From positions 1 through 64,000 of the forward strand of contig CAKQDX010000009.1 of the NCBI GenBank assembly GCA_934229725.1: a DNA stretch of 64,000 nt, given 5' to 3'. The DNA comes from an uncultured Streptococcus sp. (GTDB lineage Bacteria; Bacillota; Bacilli; Lactobacillales; Streptococcaceae). Below the pieces are notes generated by a model. It had not been told where the DNA came from, did no database searches, and was given only the letters and a program-made list of their open reading frames with translations. Shown here piece by piece: positions 9,201 through 17,095 of the stretch. A program made the translations under genes and the position numbers. Position 1 is the stretch's first letter. Each line of letters begins with the position of its first letter.

Positions 9201-9769
9201 TCTGCAGTCAGTTCATAAATATCTAAAATATCGCCCCTGCGACTAAACTCACCAGGTGAGAAAACCTGCTCTACCCTTTGATATCCAATATTACTCAGAT
9301 GCTTACTGAGAGCCTCTAAATCATGTTCCTCTCCTAGTGCTAAGTCAATACGAGAGTTTTTATAAACCTTAGGATTAGGCAAATGTAACTTAGTACCAAC
9401 CAAACTCGTAACCAAGATTCCACTTGACTCTTTATCCATTAAAAAATTAAGACTTTCAAGACGGGAATGAGTTTTTTCTGGTGAAGCAAAGATAAATTCA
9501 GCAGCTGATACGTCATCTGCAAAAAAGGAGTAAACCTTGTCTTCTCCTAAGATAGCTGACAAGTCTCCTATCAATTGCTCAGCTTCATTTTGTGTTGAGG
9601 TGACTATTAAAATCTTTGGAACCTGTTCAGAAAGAGCGGATGCCATGACAACTGCCTTGCTAGAACCAGAAAATCCCATTAACAGTTGTCGACTTAATAA
9701 TGACACCTTATCTCGCCATTCAACCAATTGAGGATTTTCCTCAAAAAGATCTAAGAGTGTATTAGCCAT
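6263..9769 (-). CDS. mfd: Transcription-repair coupling factor Mfd
   Basis: DNA translocase of 1168 residues that removes stalled RNA polymerase and recruits UvrA for nucleotide excision repair. The N-terminal UvrB-like part is followed by the RNA-polymerase-interaction domain and an SF2 motor with Walker A GDVGFGKT near residue 641 and a DEEQ box near 742, then the RecG-like motor half and the C-terminal D7 domain. Full length for the family. It overlaps the end of pth by 8 bases, so the two are cotranscribed. Confidence 0.97.
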   Translation of the reverse strand: MANTLLDLFEENPQLVEWRDKVSLLSRQLLMGFSGSSKAVVMASALSEQVPKILIVTSTQNEAEQLIGDLSAILGEDKVYSFFADDVSAAEFIFASPEKTHSRLESLNFLMDKESSGILVTSLVGTKLHLPNPKVYKNSRIDLALGEEHDLEALSKHLSNIGYQRVEQVFSPGEFSRRGDILDIYELTAELPYRLEFFGDEIDGIRQFDSDSQKSLDNLEHVIVSPADDIILTREDYKRAEKALESAVSKSEGPHKAYLEEVLSVTIDGHRHKDLRKFLSLFYDKAYTLFDYLPKGTPVFIDDFQKIVDRHGRLELEVANLLIEDLQQGKSLSHLNYFVDSFKTLRNYQPASFFSNFHKGLGNLKFDKLYQFTQYPMQEFFNQFPLLVDEIHRYTKNKATVILQVGSEKQLKSLKETLEEYDLDLPLSSFGDLIPHKPQLVLGNLSNGFYFADEKLVLVTEREIFHKKVKRRARASHVSNAERLKDYNELEKGDYVVHQTHGIGQFKGIETIEIKGVHRDYLTIQYQDAATISLPVEQIESLSKYVSADGKEPKINKLNDGRFQRTKQKVSKQVEDIADDLLKLYAERSQLKGFAFSPDDDNQRDFEDDFAYAETVDQLRSVKEIKADMESDKPMDRLLVGDVGFGKTEVAMRAAFKAVNDGKQVAILVPTTVLAHQHYLNFKERFENHAVEVDELSRFRSKKEQTATIDNLAKGRIDIIIGTHRLLSKDVKFSDLGLLVIDEEQRFGVKHKEKLKELKAKVDVLTLTATPIPRTLHMSMLGIRDLSIIETAPTNRYPVQTYVMETNLGLIREAILREMDRGGQVFYIYNRVETIDQKVSELHELVPEARIGFVHGQMSEAMLENTLLDFLNGDYDVLVATTIIETGIDISNVNTLFIENADHMGLSTLYQLRGRVGRSNRIAYAYLMYRPDKVLTEVSEKRLDAIKGFTELGSGFKIAMRDLSIRGAGNILGASQSGFIDSVGFEMYSQLLEEAINKRQGKTQVRRKGNAEFNLQIDAYLPTDYISDERQKIEIYKRIREIENQKDYQDLQDELIDRFGEYPDQVAYLIEIGLVKAYLDAAFAELVDRKNDSLIVRFEKASLKFFLTQDYFEAISKTHLKAKISDNKGKVEITFDVRNKKDYEILEELKIFGQTFMEIKERKEKKEA

Positions 9770-10331
9770 TATAACGCCTCATGGTGTCTTCAAAATCATT
9801 TGTTTTCAGGTAATGATTCAGTGCGTCCTCTACCTTGTCTAAAGTCAGCTGTATTGTGGCATAATCATCCTCATTAAATCTCCCAAGGACATGATTAACG
9901 ACTGTCATCCCTTTTTGTGGACGACCAATACCAATTTTTATACGATCAAATTCTTGAGTTCCGGTTTCAGCAATAATAGATTTAATACCATTATGACCAC
10001 CTGCTGAACCTTTTTGACGAAAACGGATTTTTCCAACTTCCATATCTAAATCATCATAAATGACGATAAAATTCTCAATTGGAATATTGTAATAAGCCAA
10101 CAACGCCCTAACAGCTAGACCAGATAGATTCATAAAGGTTGTTGGTTTAACAAAATAAACTTTCTCACCGTTTAAGAAAGTTGAAGCCACTTCAGCCTTA
10201 AAGGTCTTTTCCTCAGAAAATGTTAACCCTAACCCCTTAGCAATAAGGTCTATGGCCATAAAACCAATATTGTGACGTGTCTCATGGTATTTTGAACCTG
10301 GATTGCCCAAACCAACTACTAATTTTGTCAT
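9762..10331 (-). CDS. pth: Peptidyl-tRNA hydrolase
   Basis: Cleaves peptidyl-tRNAs released prematurely by ribosomes, recycling the tRNA. The 189 residues show the start GLGNPG, the catalytic-His segment ETRHNIGF near residue 20 and the DDLDMEVG segment near 92-99. The ychF-pth-mfd order is standard in streptococci. Its start is 72 bases after ychF, with a weak terminator between them. Confidence 0.96.
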   Translation of the reverse strand: MTKLVVGLGNPGSKYHETRHNIGFMAIDLIAKGLGLTFSEEKTFKAEVASTFLNGEKVYFVKPTTFMNLSGLAVRALLAYYNIPIENFIVIYDDLDMEVGKIRFRQKGSAGGHNGIKSIIAETGTQEFDRIKIGIGRPQKGMTVVNHVLGRFNEDDYATIQLTLDKVEDALNHYLKTNDFEDTMRRYNG

Positions 10332-10354
10332 TATTTCTCCTCTTTGATAGACAG

Positions 10355-10382
10355 CAAAAGGACTGAAAAATACTTTTCAGCC
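10355..10382 (-). terminator. Hairpin between ychF and pth
   Basis: CTGAAAA and TTTTCAG arms, extended by outer GG/CC pairs, form a stem-loop; on the minus strand it is followed by TTTTGC. The short T-run suggests partial termination, so some ychF transcripts may read into pth-mfd. Confidence 0.55.
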
Positions 10383-10403
10383 TGATGCATTATTTTTTAT
10401 TTT

Positions 10404-11519
10404 CTATACGTTGAAGCGGAACTCCATGATATCACCATCTTGAACAACATAATCTTTTCCTTCTTCACGAAGGCGTCCAGCTTCCCTAACAGCTTTCTCA
10501 GATCCATAGTTAATCAAATCGTCATAAGACATCGTTACAGCCCTGATAAAGCCTTTCTCGAAGTCAGAGTGGATAATTCCGGCTGCTTGTGGAGCCTTGA
10601 TGCCTCGTTTAAAGGTCCAAGCTCTTACTTCTTTTTCACCAGCAGTGAAATAAGTTCCAAGACCAAGCAAGTGATAGGCTGCGCGTGTCAGTTTATCAAC
10701 ACCAGATTCTGTCAAACCTAGGTCTTCCAAGAACATCTCTTTATCCTCATCATCCAACTCAGAAATTTCTTCTTCAACACGAGCTGAGATAACGACTACT
10801 TCTGCATTCTCAGTTGCTGCAAACTCACGAATTTGTTTAACATACTCAATATCATCTGGATTTGAGACTTGATCTTCATCAACATTTGCCACATAGAGAA
10901 CCGGTTTGGTGGTCAAGAGGAAAAGTCCCTTAACAATTTTTTGCTCTTCCTCGGTAAAATCAATCGTGCGAGCTGACTTGCCATCTTCCAGCACGGGCTT
11001 AAGTTTCTGAAGAACATTAAACTCTGCCACAGAATCTTTATCTTTTTGAGTACGGGCAACTTTTTCAACACGGGCATAGCGTTTGTTAACTGACTCAAGG
11101 TCAGCTAAAATCAATTCTAGGTTGATGGTATCAATATCAGCCATCGGATCAACGAAAGCATCCTCACGCCCTTGTTCACGCATAACATTTTCATCATCGA
11201 AGGCACGAACAACATGGACAATCGCATCCACTTCACGAATATTGGCCAAGAACTTATTTCCAAGACCTTCACCCTTTGATGCTCCTTTTACGATACCTGC
11301 AATATCTGTAAACTCAAAAGTCGTTGGAACTGTCTTTTTAGGGGTAATAAGTTCAGTCAATTTTGTCAAACGCTCATCTGGTACTTCAACCATACCAACG
11401 TTTGGATCAATTGTTGCGAAAGGATAGTTAGCAGCTTCCGCACCTGCTTTTGTAATTGCATTGAAAAGAGTTGATTTACCAACGTTAGGCAAACCAACGA
11501 TACCTGCTGTTAAAGCCAT
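10404..11519 (-). CDS. ychF: Ribosome-binding ATPase YchF (OLA1 family)
   Basis: Obg-like P-loop protein of 371 residues that binds ribosomes and prefers ATP to GTP. The P-loop GLPNVGKS is at residues 9-16, the DIAG motif follows, a coiled-coil insert occupies the middle and a TGS domain ends the protein. The expected length and the neighbours dnaN and pth match other streptococci. An extended -10 promoter precedes it. Confidence 0.96.
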   Translation of the reverse strand: MALTAGIVGLPNVGKSTLFNAITKAGAEAANYPFATIDPNVGMVEVPDERLTKLTELITPKKTVPTTFEFTDIAGIVKGASKGEGLGNKFLANIREVDAIVHVVRAFDDENVMREQGREDAFVDPMADIDTINLELILADLESVNKRYARVEKVARTQKDKDSVAEFNVLQKLKPVLEDGKSARTIDFTEEEQKIVKGLFLLTTKPVLYVANVDEDQVSNPDDIEYVKQIREFAATENAEVVVISARVEEEISELDDEDKEMFLEDLGLTESGVDKLTRAAYHLLGLGTYFTAGEKEVRAWTFKRGIKAPQAAGIIHSDFEKGFIRAVTMSYDDLINYGSEKAVREAGRLREEGKDYVVQDGDIMEFRFNV

Positions 11520-11553
11520 TAATATTTTTCTCCATAAAAAAGTAATTCAGTTA

Positions 11554-11562
11554 ATTATAACA
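11554..11562 (-). promoter_or_regulatory. Extended -10 promoter of ychF
   Basis: The minus strand reads TGT-TATAAT 35 bases upstream of the ychF ATG. No good -35 is present. The remaining 140 bases up to DUF951 hold only a short GGATG/CATCC stem and nothing else I can assign. Confidence 0.55.
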
Positions 11563-11701
11563 CAAAAAATGTTAAAAATTGGCAGCTTCCTTTTGATAAT
11601 TAGAAAAAGGAAAAAATAACAGAATAAGAGCTTTTAGGGTCACTTTGACACGCTGCCGATATAGGCAAGCTTCAGGATGCAGACCTCATCCTTAAACCTC
11701 G

Positions 11702-11893
11702 TTATAAAACTTTTTTTAGTTTCTTTTCAAAATCATGACGACTCATCATAACCACATGATCACAATTTGTACAACGAATCTTAATATCAGCTCCAAGACG
11801 GGTCACTTCCCATTCATTCGCCTTTTTTCCTGTTGCTTTGATGGTACAAGCATGTGGTTTTTTCATTTCAACGAAACTTCCAATTTGGTACAT
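11702..11893 (-). CDS. DUF951 family small protein
   Basis: Protein of 63 residues with an N-terminal beta-rich part and a CTNC motif near residues 42-45 that may bind metal or nucleic acid. It is conserved directly downstream of dnaN in streptococci and related Firmicutes. AAAGG upstream of the ATG at 11893 is a normal ribosome-binding site. A strong hairpin separates it from dnaN, so it depends on readthrough or on a promoter I cannot see. Function not established. Confidence 0.85.
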   Translation of the reverse strand: MYQIGSFVEMKKPHACTIKATGKKANEWEVTRLGADIKIRCTNCDHVVMMSRHDFEKKLKKVL

Positions 11894-11904
11894 AAAATTC
11901 CTTT

Positions 11905-11939
11905 CTAGTAAAAAAGTTATCCACAGTGGATAACTTTTT
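11905..11939 (-). terminator. dnaN terminator made of inverted DnaA boxes
   Basis: A near-perfect palindrome at 11911-11939 has arms AAAAAGTTATCCA and TGGATAACTTTTT around a three-base loop. On the minus strand it is followed by TTTTTTA. The plus strand at 11917-11925 is a perfect DnaA box TTATCCACA, and the other arm is a box with one mismatch. Confidence 0.8.
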
Positions 11940-11944
11940 CGATT

Positions 11945-13081
11945 TTAGTTTGTTCTTACAGGTGTAATCAATTGAATAAAGTTTTCACTATCATCTGCTG
12001 GCGTCAAAGTAAATGGACGTACTGGTGAGATGAAACGTACGCGTACAGTCTCACTCTTAAGTGCTTTTAAAGCGTCAATCAAGTAGGTTGGATTAAAACT
12101 AATAATCAAATCACTACCTGAAACATCTTGAACATCAATATCTTCATTGACTTTTCCGACTTCCGGAGAGTTAACATGAGCGCTAACATTACCATTGACG
12201 ATTTCGAGTTTGACTGTCCCACTTTGACTTGCATTTGAAATCAGATAAGAACGCTCCATAGCAGAACGGAGGCTTGCAGTTTCAAAAACAACCTCAGTTT
12301 CAAATGAATCTGACAAGAGACGATTCGTATCTGGATAATTTCCTTCCAGTAAGCGTGTATAGAAAGAGATTGTTTCACTACGGAAAAGAATTTGATTAGC
12401 TGAGAAGAAAACTTCCAAGTTATCAATATCATCACTAAAGACTGCTGATAATTCTTTTAGAGAGCGACTTGGGATTACAACATCAAAATTATCTGCAGAA
12501 TGCTCTAAAACAAGTTGGCGTTGGCTCATACGATGAGAATCTGTTGCTACAGCCTTCAAATCATTGTGATTGGAGAGGACAAAGTGAACTCCGGTTAAAA
12601 TTGGACGACTTTCTTGTGTACTTGCTGCAAATGAAGTTTCAGAAATGATAGATTTTAATACCTTAGTATTCATAATTAATGGGGTTAAGCTATCAACTTC
12701 TTGAATACGTGGATATTGTTCGACATCTTTACCCTTTAGAGTAATTTCAGATTTCCCACTTTTTAGTAATACTTGGTATTGTTCGATTTCTTCAAAAGTA
12801 AGAGTGACATCAGGTAGGCTTGAAACAACATTAATGAAAAAGTTTGCTTCCAAAAGGATACTACCTGGTTTAGTAATCAATAGACCTGCATTTTCTTCTG
12901 AAACGGCAATGCTGTTTTCAATTGAAATTTGACCATTTGAACCAGTCAAATAGATTCCCTCACTAGTTACCTCGATTTTTATGGTTGATAGAATTGGAAT
13001 AGCATTTTTAGAGGAAATAGCTCGTCGAGTTGTATGAAGTGCTTGTAGAAAATAAGCTTTATTAATCGCAAATTGAATCAT
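11945..13081 (-). CDS. dnaN: DNA polymerase III beta sliding clamp
   Basis: Ring-forming processivity clamp that tethers DNA polymerase III to DNA. The 378 residues are the standard length of three clamp folds and end in the conserved hydrophobic pocket region (LITPVRTN). It follows dnaA across a 154-base gap that is itself part of oriC. The gene is codirectional with the leftward fork. Confidence 0.97.
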   Translation of the reverse strand: MIQFAINKAYFLQALHTTRRAISSKNAIPILSTIKIEVTSEGIYLTGSNGQISIENSIAVSEENAGLLITKPGSILLEANFFINVVSSLPDVTLTFEEIEQYQVLLKSGKSEITLKGKDVEQYPRIQEVDSLTPLIMNTKVLKSIISETSFAASTQESRPILTGVHFVLSNHNDLKAVATDSHRMSQRQLVLEHSADNFDVVIPSRSLKELSAVFSDDIDNLEVFFSANQILFRSETISFYTRLLEGNYPDTNRLLSDSFETEVVFETASLRSAMERSYLISNASQSGTVKLEIVNGNVSAHVNSPEVGKVNEDIDVQDVSGSDLIISFNPTYLIDALKALKSETVRVRFISPVRPFTLTPADDSENFIQLITPVRTN

Positions 13082-13235
13082 GATACTCCTTTATTTTATT
13101 AGTATTATTTTAGTAGTAGTAGTAGGTCTTGTGGACACTGTGCATAAGTTCAAAATTCATAGATTTAGCAAGGCATAGGACTTGTGCACAGCCTGTGGAA
13201 AAGTCTGAACTTTTTTGTCGACTTATCCACAAGGG
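13082..13235. other. oriC: oriC, dnaA-dnaN part
   Basis: Contains a perfect DnaA box TTATCCACA on the plus strand at 13223-13231, and on the minus strand TTTTCCACA at 13194-13202 and two abutting weaker boxes, TTATGCACA at 13139-13147 and GTGTCCACA at 13130-13138. Next to the abutting pair lie a TAG-repeat and an AT-rich stretch. The arrangement matches the unwinding side of the Bacillus subtilis origin. Confidence 0.85.
13111..13125 (+). promoter_or_regulatory. DnaA-trio element
   Basis: Five tandem 5'-TAG-3' triplets on the plus strand lie between the two abutting DnaA boxes (13130-13147) and the AT-rich segment 13090-13110. In B. subtilis such trinucleotides guide DnaA from the boxes onto one strand of the unwinding region. 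Sequence and placement are seen; function is by homology. Confidence 0.75.
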
Positions 13236-14600
13236 TCATTTTATCTTATTTTTGATGGTATCAATTTCTATACGTAAACTGTCATCTTGAGAAATCATAT
13301 TTTTGATTTTGTTATAGGCATGTAAGACTGTTGAGTGGTCTCTTCCCCCAAATTCTTTCCCAATTTTAGGAAGAGAGTTATCAGTCATTTCACGCGCAAG
13401 ATACATGGCAACCTGGCGTGCCAAGACAATATTTTGTGTTCTTTTTGTTGCCTTAATCTCCTTGACAGTAACATTATAAAACTTACCTACCTCAGTTTGG
13501 ATATCTTCAATAGGAATGAGAGTTAGCTTAGGTCCATCCATTTTACGTGCACGAATGGCTTCTGCAGCTACTTCTACTGTGATAGTATCTAGTTGACGGA
13601 CGTTAGCAACTAAACTAATATCTTTTAGGGCTCCTTCTAAGTCACGGACATTTGAGTCAAACTGGCCAGCTAAATATTCAATAGTTTCAGATGGAAAATG
13701 ATAATCGTAGTCCATAATCTTATTGGTCAAAATAGCAACTCTAGTTTCAAAGTCAGGGGGAGTAATATTGACGGTTAATCCCCATTTGAAGCGCGTGACG
13801 AGACGTTCTTCCATTTCATTTAATTGATCTGGGTTACGGTCGCTAGTCAAAACGATTTGCTTGTTATTGTTGTGCAAGACGTTGAAGGTATTGAAAAATT
13901 CCTCTTGGGTAGCTTGTGTTGATTTTTTTGCCAGTGATTGGATGTCATCAATCAAGAGGACATCTAGATGGCGATATTTTAGTTTTAGTTCATCCATTTT
14001 GTCTAAACGGATGTGTACGACGAATTCATTAATGAAATTTTCAGCAGTAATATACTTAATGCGAGCTTGAGGATTATCATGTAAGACTTTGTTACCAATG
14101 GCATTGAGCAAGTGCGTCTTTCCAAGACCGGGGCCCCCGTATATGAATAGAGGGTTATAAGTTGCTCCAGGGGAATCAGCAACGGCTAGGGATGCAGCTA
14201 CTGACCAACGATTTTCGTCTCCTTGAATAAAATTGTCAAAGGTATATTTACTATTTAAGTCTGAGTTCAATGTAGGTAGAGCAGGTGATTGCAAATCCTT
14301 ATTACTGCTGAAGTCATTAGTGGTTACGTTTTGATGTACTTGATTTAAGAGTGCTTCATCAAAGACATATTCAACCTCTATTTTACTATTATAGGCTTCA
14401 AATCCTGCCAGTAAAATGACAGACTGCATGTTTTTCTCCCAGAATAGTTTTTTGACTTCTTCAAGCAGAATTGTAGCAACGTTATCTTGAACTTTAATGA
14501 GCTTGGTATCTAGGACATAATAATCAAAAGTGGCTTGTGTTAATTCCTCTTTGGCCAGCTCTAAGAGCTTATTCCAAAAAAAATGCTCTTTTTCTGTCAT
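13236..14600 (-). CDS. dnaA: Chromosomal replication initiator DnaA
   Basis: AAA+ initiator that binds DnaA boxes and opens oriC. The 454 residues comprise domain I (1 to about 80), a variable linker, the AAA+ domain with Walker A GGPGLGKT at 155-162 and Walker B LLIDD at 215-219, and the DNA-binding domain IV with the signature GGRDHSTVLHA from 418. DnaA boxes flank the gene on both sides and overlap its promoter region, which fits autoregulation. A two-codon ORF overlaps the start codon. Confidence 0.98.
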   Translation of the reverse strand: MTEKEHFFWNKLLELAKEELTQATFDYYVLDTKLIKVQDNVATILLEEVKKLFWEKNMQSVILLAGFEAYNSKIEVEYVFDEALLNQVHQNVTTNDFSSNKDLQSPALPTLNSDLNSKYTFDNFIQGDENRWSVAASLAVADSPGATYNPLFIYGGPGLGKTHLLNAIGNKVLHDNPQARIKYITAENFINEFVVHIRLDKMDELKLKYRHLDVLLIDDIQSLAKKSTQATQEEFFNTFNVLHNNNKQIVLTSDRNPDQLNEMEERLVTRFKWGLTVNITPPDFETRVAILTNKIMDYDYHFPSETIEYLAGQFDSNVRDLEGALKDISLVANVRQLDTITVEVAAEAIRARKMDGPKLTLIPIEDIQTEVGKFYNVTVKEIKATKRTQNIVLARQVAMYLAREMTDNSLPKIGKEFGGRDHSTVLHAYNKIKNMISQDDSLRIEIDTIKNKIK

Positions 14601-14837
14601 TCCATCAATTCTCCTTTTATATTCTTATCTTCTGATTCTATCATAAAATAAAAAAGTTTTCCACAGGTCTAAAAGAGGAGCAAGTTGAGGTTATCAACAA
14701 CCTAAAAAAGATAATCCACATTGTGCATATGAGTTTTCCACAGCCTGTGAATAAAAAAGAAACCCTTTATTTTAAAAGGGTTTTAACGTTTATAATCTGT
14801 GGATAAGAGTGTATTTCTTATCTCATAAAATCACAGG
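14601..14837. other. oriC: oriC, parB-dnaA part (DnaA-box cluster and dnaA promoter region)
   Basis: DnaA boxes seen: TTTTCCACA at 14657-14665 and 14734-14742, TTATCAACA at 14691-14699 and TAATCCACA at 14712-14720, all plus strand with one mismatch, and a perfect TTATCCACA on the minus strand at 14798-14806. The dnaA promoter must lie within about 14625-14670, overlapping the first box. The parB terminator sits in the middle. Confidence 0.85.
14753..14783 (-). terminator. parB terminator
   Basis: AAACCCTTT at 14760-14768 pairs with AAAGGGTTT at 14775-14783. On the minus strand the stem is followed by CTTTTTT. It prevents parB transcripts from entering dnaA. Confidence 0.8.
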
Positions 14838-15605
14838 CTAAATAAGTTTGTTGATAAGTCTGTTAAAATCTTCCTCTGACGAAAATTGTATCTTAATTGT
14901 TCCCGAGTGATTTTTATGATAACTAAGAGTCACGGGGAGGCCAAGTGCTTTCTCAAGTTCTTTTTCTTTATCTTTTATATGTATATCTTTCTTTAGTTTT
15001 TGTTTTCTCGGTAGCTCCTGAAGTCTTTTTTCTAGAGTACGAACCGACCACTTTTCAGTAAGGACTTTATGAAAAATGTTTAATTGCTTTTCAGGATTTT
15101 CAATAGCTAAGAGCGCTCTGGCATGTCCTTGGCTCAATTTTCCATGCTCGATACTCATTTGAATTTCTCTAGGTAGTTGGAGGAGTCTAAGAGCATTACT
15201 AATATAGGGCCTAGATTTTCCCATAGCTTTGGCCAGCTCCTCGTGGCTATAGGATAACTCACTAATTAAATTATGATAGGCTTTTGCTTCTTCAATAGGA
15301 TTTAGATTTGACCGCTGTAAATTTTCGATAATGGCTTGTTTACGGCTATCTTGGTCTGTTATTTCTTTTACAACTGCAGGGATTTCTGTCATTCCTAGAC
15401 GTTTACAAGCTCGTAAACGTCTTTCTCCAGCAATTAGTTCATAACCAATAATATCAGATTTTCGAACGATGATGGGTTGTATTAAGCCATTTTCAGCTAT
15501 TGATTGACTAAGCTCTGTTAACTCGTCATCTGAAAACTCTAGGCGAGGTTGAAAAGGATTAGGGTAGATTTCCTGTATAGGTAAAGTTTTGAGTTGTTCT
15601 GACAT
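14838..15605 (-). CDS. parB: Chromosome partitioning protein ParB (Spo0J)
   Basis: CTP-dependent DNA clamp that loads at parS and recruits SMC to the origin. The 255 residues contain the N-terminal CTP-binding region with NPFQPR and GERRLRA, a central helix-turn-helix for parS, and a C-terminal dimer domain. I use ATG 15605, which has AAGGA five bases upstream; a TTG at 15620 in frame is less likely. As in other streptococci there is no parA beside it. parS-like sites occur at 24102, 32903 and 56772. Confidence 0.93.
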   Translation of the reverse strand: MSEQLKTLPIQEIYPNPFQPRLEFSDDELTELSQSIAENGLIQPIIVRKSDIIGYELIAGERRLRACKRLGMTEIPAVVKEITDQDSRKQAIIENLQRSNLNPIEEAKAYHNLISELSYSHEELAKAMGKSRPYISNALRLLQLPREIQMSIEHGKLSQGHARALLAIENPEKQLNIFHKVLTEKWSVRTLEKRLQELPRKQKLKKDIHIKDKEKELEKALGLPVTLSYHKNHSGTIKIQFSSEEDFNRLINKLI

Positions 15606-15618
15606 ATCGTTCCTTTCC

Positions 15619-15649
15619 AAAAAAGACCTTTACATTATTGTAAAGGTCT
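15619..15649 (-). terminator. htrA terminator
   Basis: A perfect ten-pair stem, AGACCTTTAC at 15624-15633 and GTAAAGGTCT at 15640-15649, with TTTTT after it on the minus strand. It lies immediately before the parB ribosome-binding site. Confidence 0.9.
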
Positions 15650-15669
15650 ATTGACAGATTTGTCAATGA

Positions 15670-16905
15670 TTAATCAGATAAGTCTTCTGTAGATTTTGTT
15701 AATTTAAGTTCTTCAGTCTTCTTATCTTTACCACGATAGAAGGTTACCTTAATGGTATCACCAATACTATGACTATAAAGATTTGTTTGGATATCTGTTT
15801 TTGAAGTAATTTCTTTGCCGTCAATCTCGGTAATAACATCATTTTCTTGAAGTTTACCGTCAGCTGGCATACCTTTTTGAACACTGCCAACAACGACTCC
15901 AGATTTGACATCATCTGGTAAATCTAATTTAGAAGTTGCACTGCTAGAAAGGCTATTAAGATCGGCCATTGAGATTCCTAGGGCTGGTCGTGTAACTTTA
16001 CCGTCTTTTTCCAATTGATTGATGATCTCGACAACATCGTTTGATGGAATAGCAAATCCCATACCTTCAACTGCGCTACCAGCGACTGCTGACGTTGATG
16101 AAATTTTACTTGAGTTAATACCGATAACTTGTCCTTCAATATTGACTAAGGCACCACCTGAGTTACCAGGGTTAATGGCAGCATCTGTTTGGATAGCATT
16201 TGTTGAAACAGTTTCACCATTGTCGTTTTGCATAGTTACGGTACGGCTAAGGCTAGAAACGATTCCCTCTGTTACTGAGTTGGCATATTCGGTACCAAGT
16301 GGGCTACCGATAGCAATTGCCTTCTCACCAACTGTGAGAGAGTTTGAGTCTGCAAATTCCGCTACGGTTTTAATTTTATCTGAAGAAACTTTGACAACTG
16401 CTAGGTCAGAATAAGTATCTTTCCCAACTAGGTCACCAGTAATTTTTGAACCATCTGAAAGCATGATTTCAAGCTTTTTAGCGCCATCAACAACGTGGTT
16501 GTTAGTTACGATGTAAGCCTCTTTTCCATCTTTTTTATAGATGACTCCAGATCCCTCACCGGCTACTTGCAAGCCATCAGAATCTTTTGATTTTTCTTGG
16601 CTGGAATCAGAATTATCACCCCCACCAAAAATACGTCCGTAAAGATCGTTTAGAGAATCTGAAGATGATCCTTCTTGATAATTGATGACAGAAACAACGG
16701 CATTTTGCACTTTCTTAACGGCCTTGGTTGTATCTGTTGTGTTACTATAGACGGTTTTAGCTGTTTTGATACCTGTTGATGATGTATTTGTAAAGGATAT
16801 ACCTGCTGCTGTTAACAGGATAAAGGCTCCAATCAAACCTCCCAGTAATCCAATAAGTAGCATTATTATAGGTGCTACTATTTTTTTCCAGTTAAATTTT
16901 TTCAC
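15670..16905 (-). CDS. htrA: Surface serine protease HtrA (DegP family)
   Basis: Membrane-anchored housekeeping protease that degrades misfolded exported proteins. An N-terminal anchor (about 10-36) is followed by a trypsin-like domain with catalytic His137, Asp167 and Ser249 (in NPGNSGGAL), and one C-terminal PDZ domain. I start at GTG 16905 (411 residues) because AAAGGAGGT lies at ideal distance; the in-frame ATG at 16932 would place that ribosome-binding site inside the gene. The htrA-parB pair beside dnaA is typical of streptococci. Confidence 0.95.
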   Translation of the reverse strand: MKKFNWKKIVAPIIMLLIGLLGGLIGAFILLTAAGISFTNTSSTGIKTAKTVYSNTTDTTKAVKKVQNAVVSVINYQEGSSSDSLNDLYGRIFGGGDNSDSSQEKSKDSDGLQVAGEGSGVIYKKDGKEAYIVTNNHVVDGAKKLEIMLSDGSKITGDLVGKDTYSDLAVVKVSSDKIKTVAEFADSNSLTVGEKAIAIGSPLGTEYANSVTEGIVSSLSRTVTMQNDNGETVSTNAIQTDAAINPGNSGGALVNIEGQVIGINSSKISSTSAVAGSAVEGMGFAIPSNDVVEIINQLEKDGKVTRPALGISMADLNSLSSSATSKLDLPDDVKSGVVVGSVQKGMPADGKLQENDVITEIDGKEITSKTDIQTNLYSHSIGDTIKVTFYRGKDKKTEELKLTKSTEDLSD

Positions 16906-16947
16906 GTTTAGACCTCCTTTTTTGATAAACATATCAAAGTAAGCTTA

Positions 16948-16956
16948 ATTATATCA
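16948..16956 (-). promoter_or_regulatory. Extended -10 promoter of htrA
   Basis: The minus strand reads TGA-TATAAT. Downstream, a 7-bp inverted repeat TTTGATA/TATCAAA at 16921-16938 would form a hairpin directly 5' of the htrA ribosome-binding site. I found no clear CiaR repeat. Confidence 0.55.
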
Positions 16957-16976
16957 TAAAGTTATAGCAAAAACAG

Positions 16977-17094
16977 TTATCAACAACCTGTGGATAAGTT
17001 TTTATAAGTGTAGATAATAGGCTGTCTTAAAGGGATTAGTAGACAGAGTTGAAGAAGGAAAGTTGTGGATAAGGTGTTAAAAGATTGTGGATAT
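16977..17094. promoter_or_regulatory. Third DnaA-box cluster, between htrA and rlmH
   Basis: Perfect boxes on the minus strand at 16989-16997 and 17064-17072 (TGTGGATAA as read on plus), plus one-mismatch boxes TTATCAACA at 16977-16985 (plus strand) and TGTGGATAT at 17086-17094. The last one abuts the rlmH promoter. It is about 2.2 kb from the dnaA upstream cluster. Confidence 0.75.
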
Positions 17095-17095
17095 G

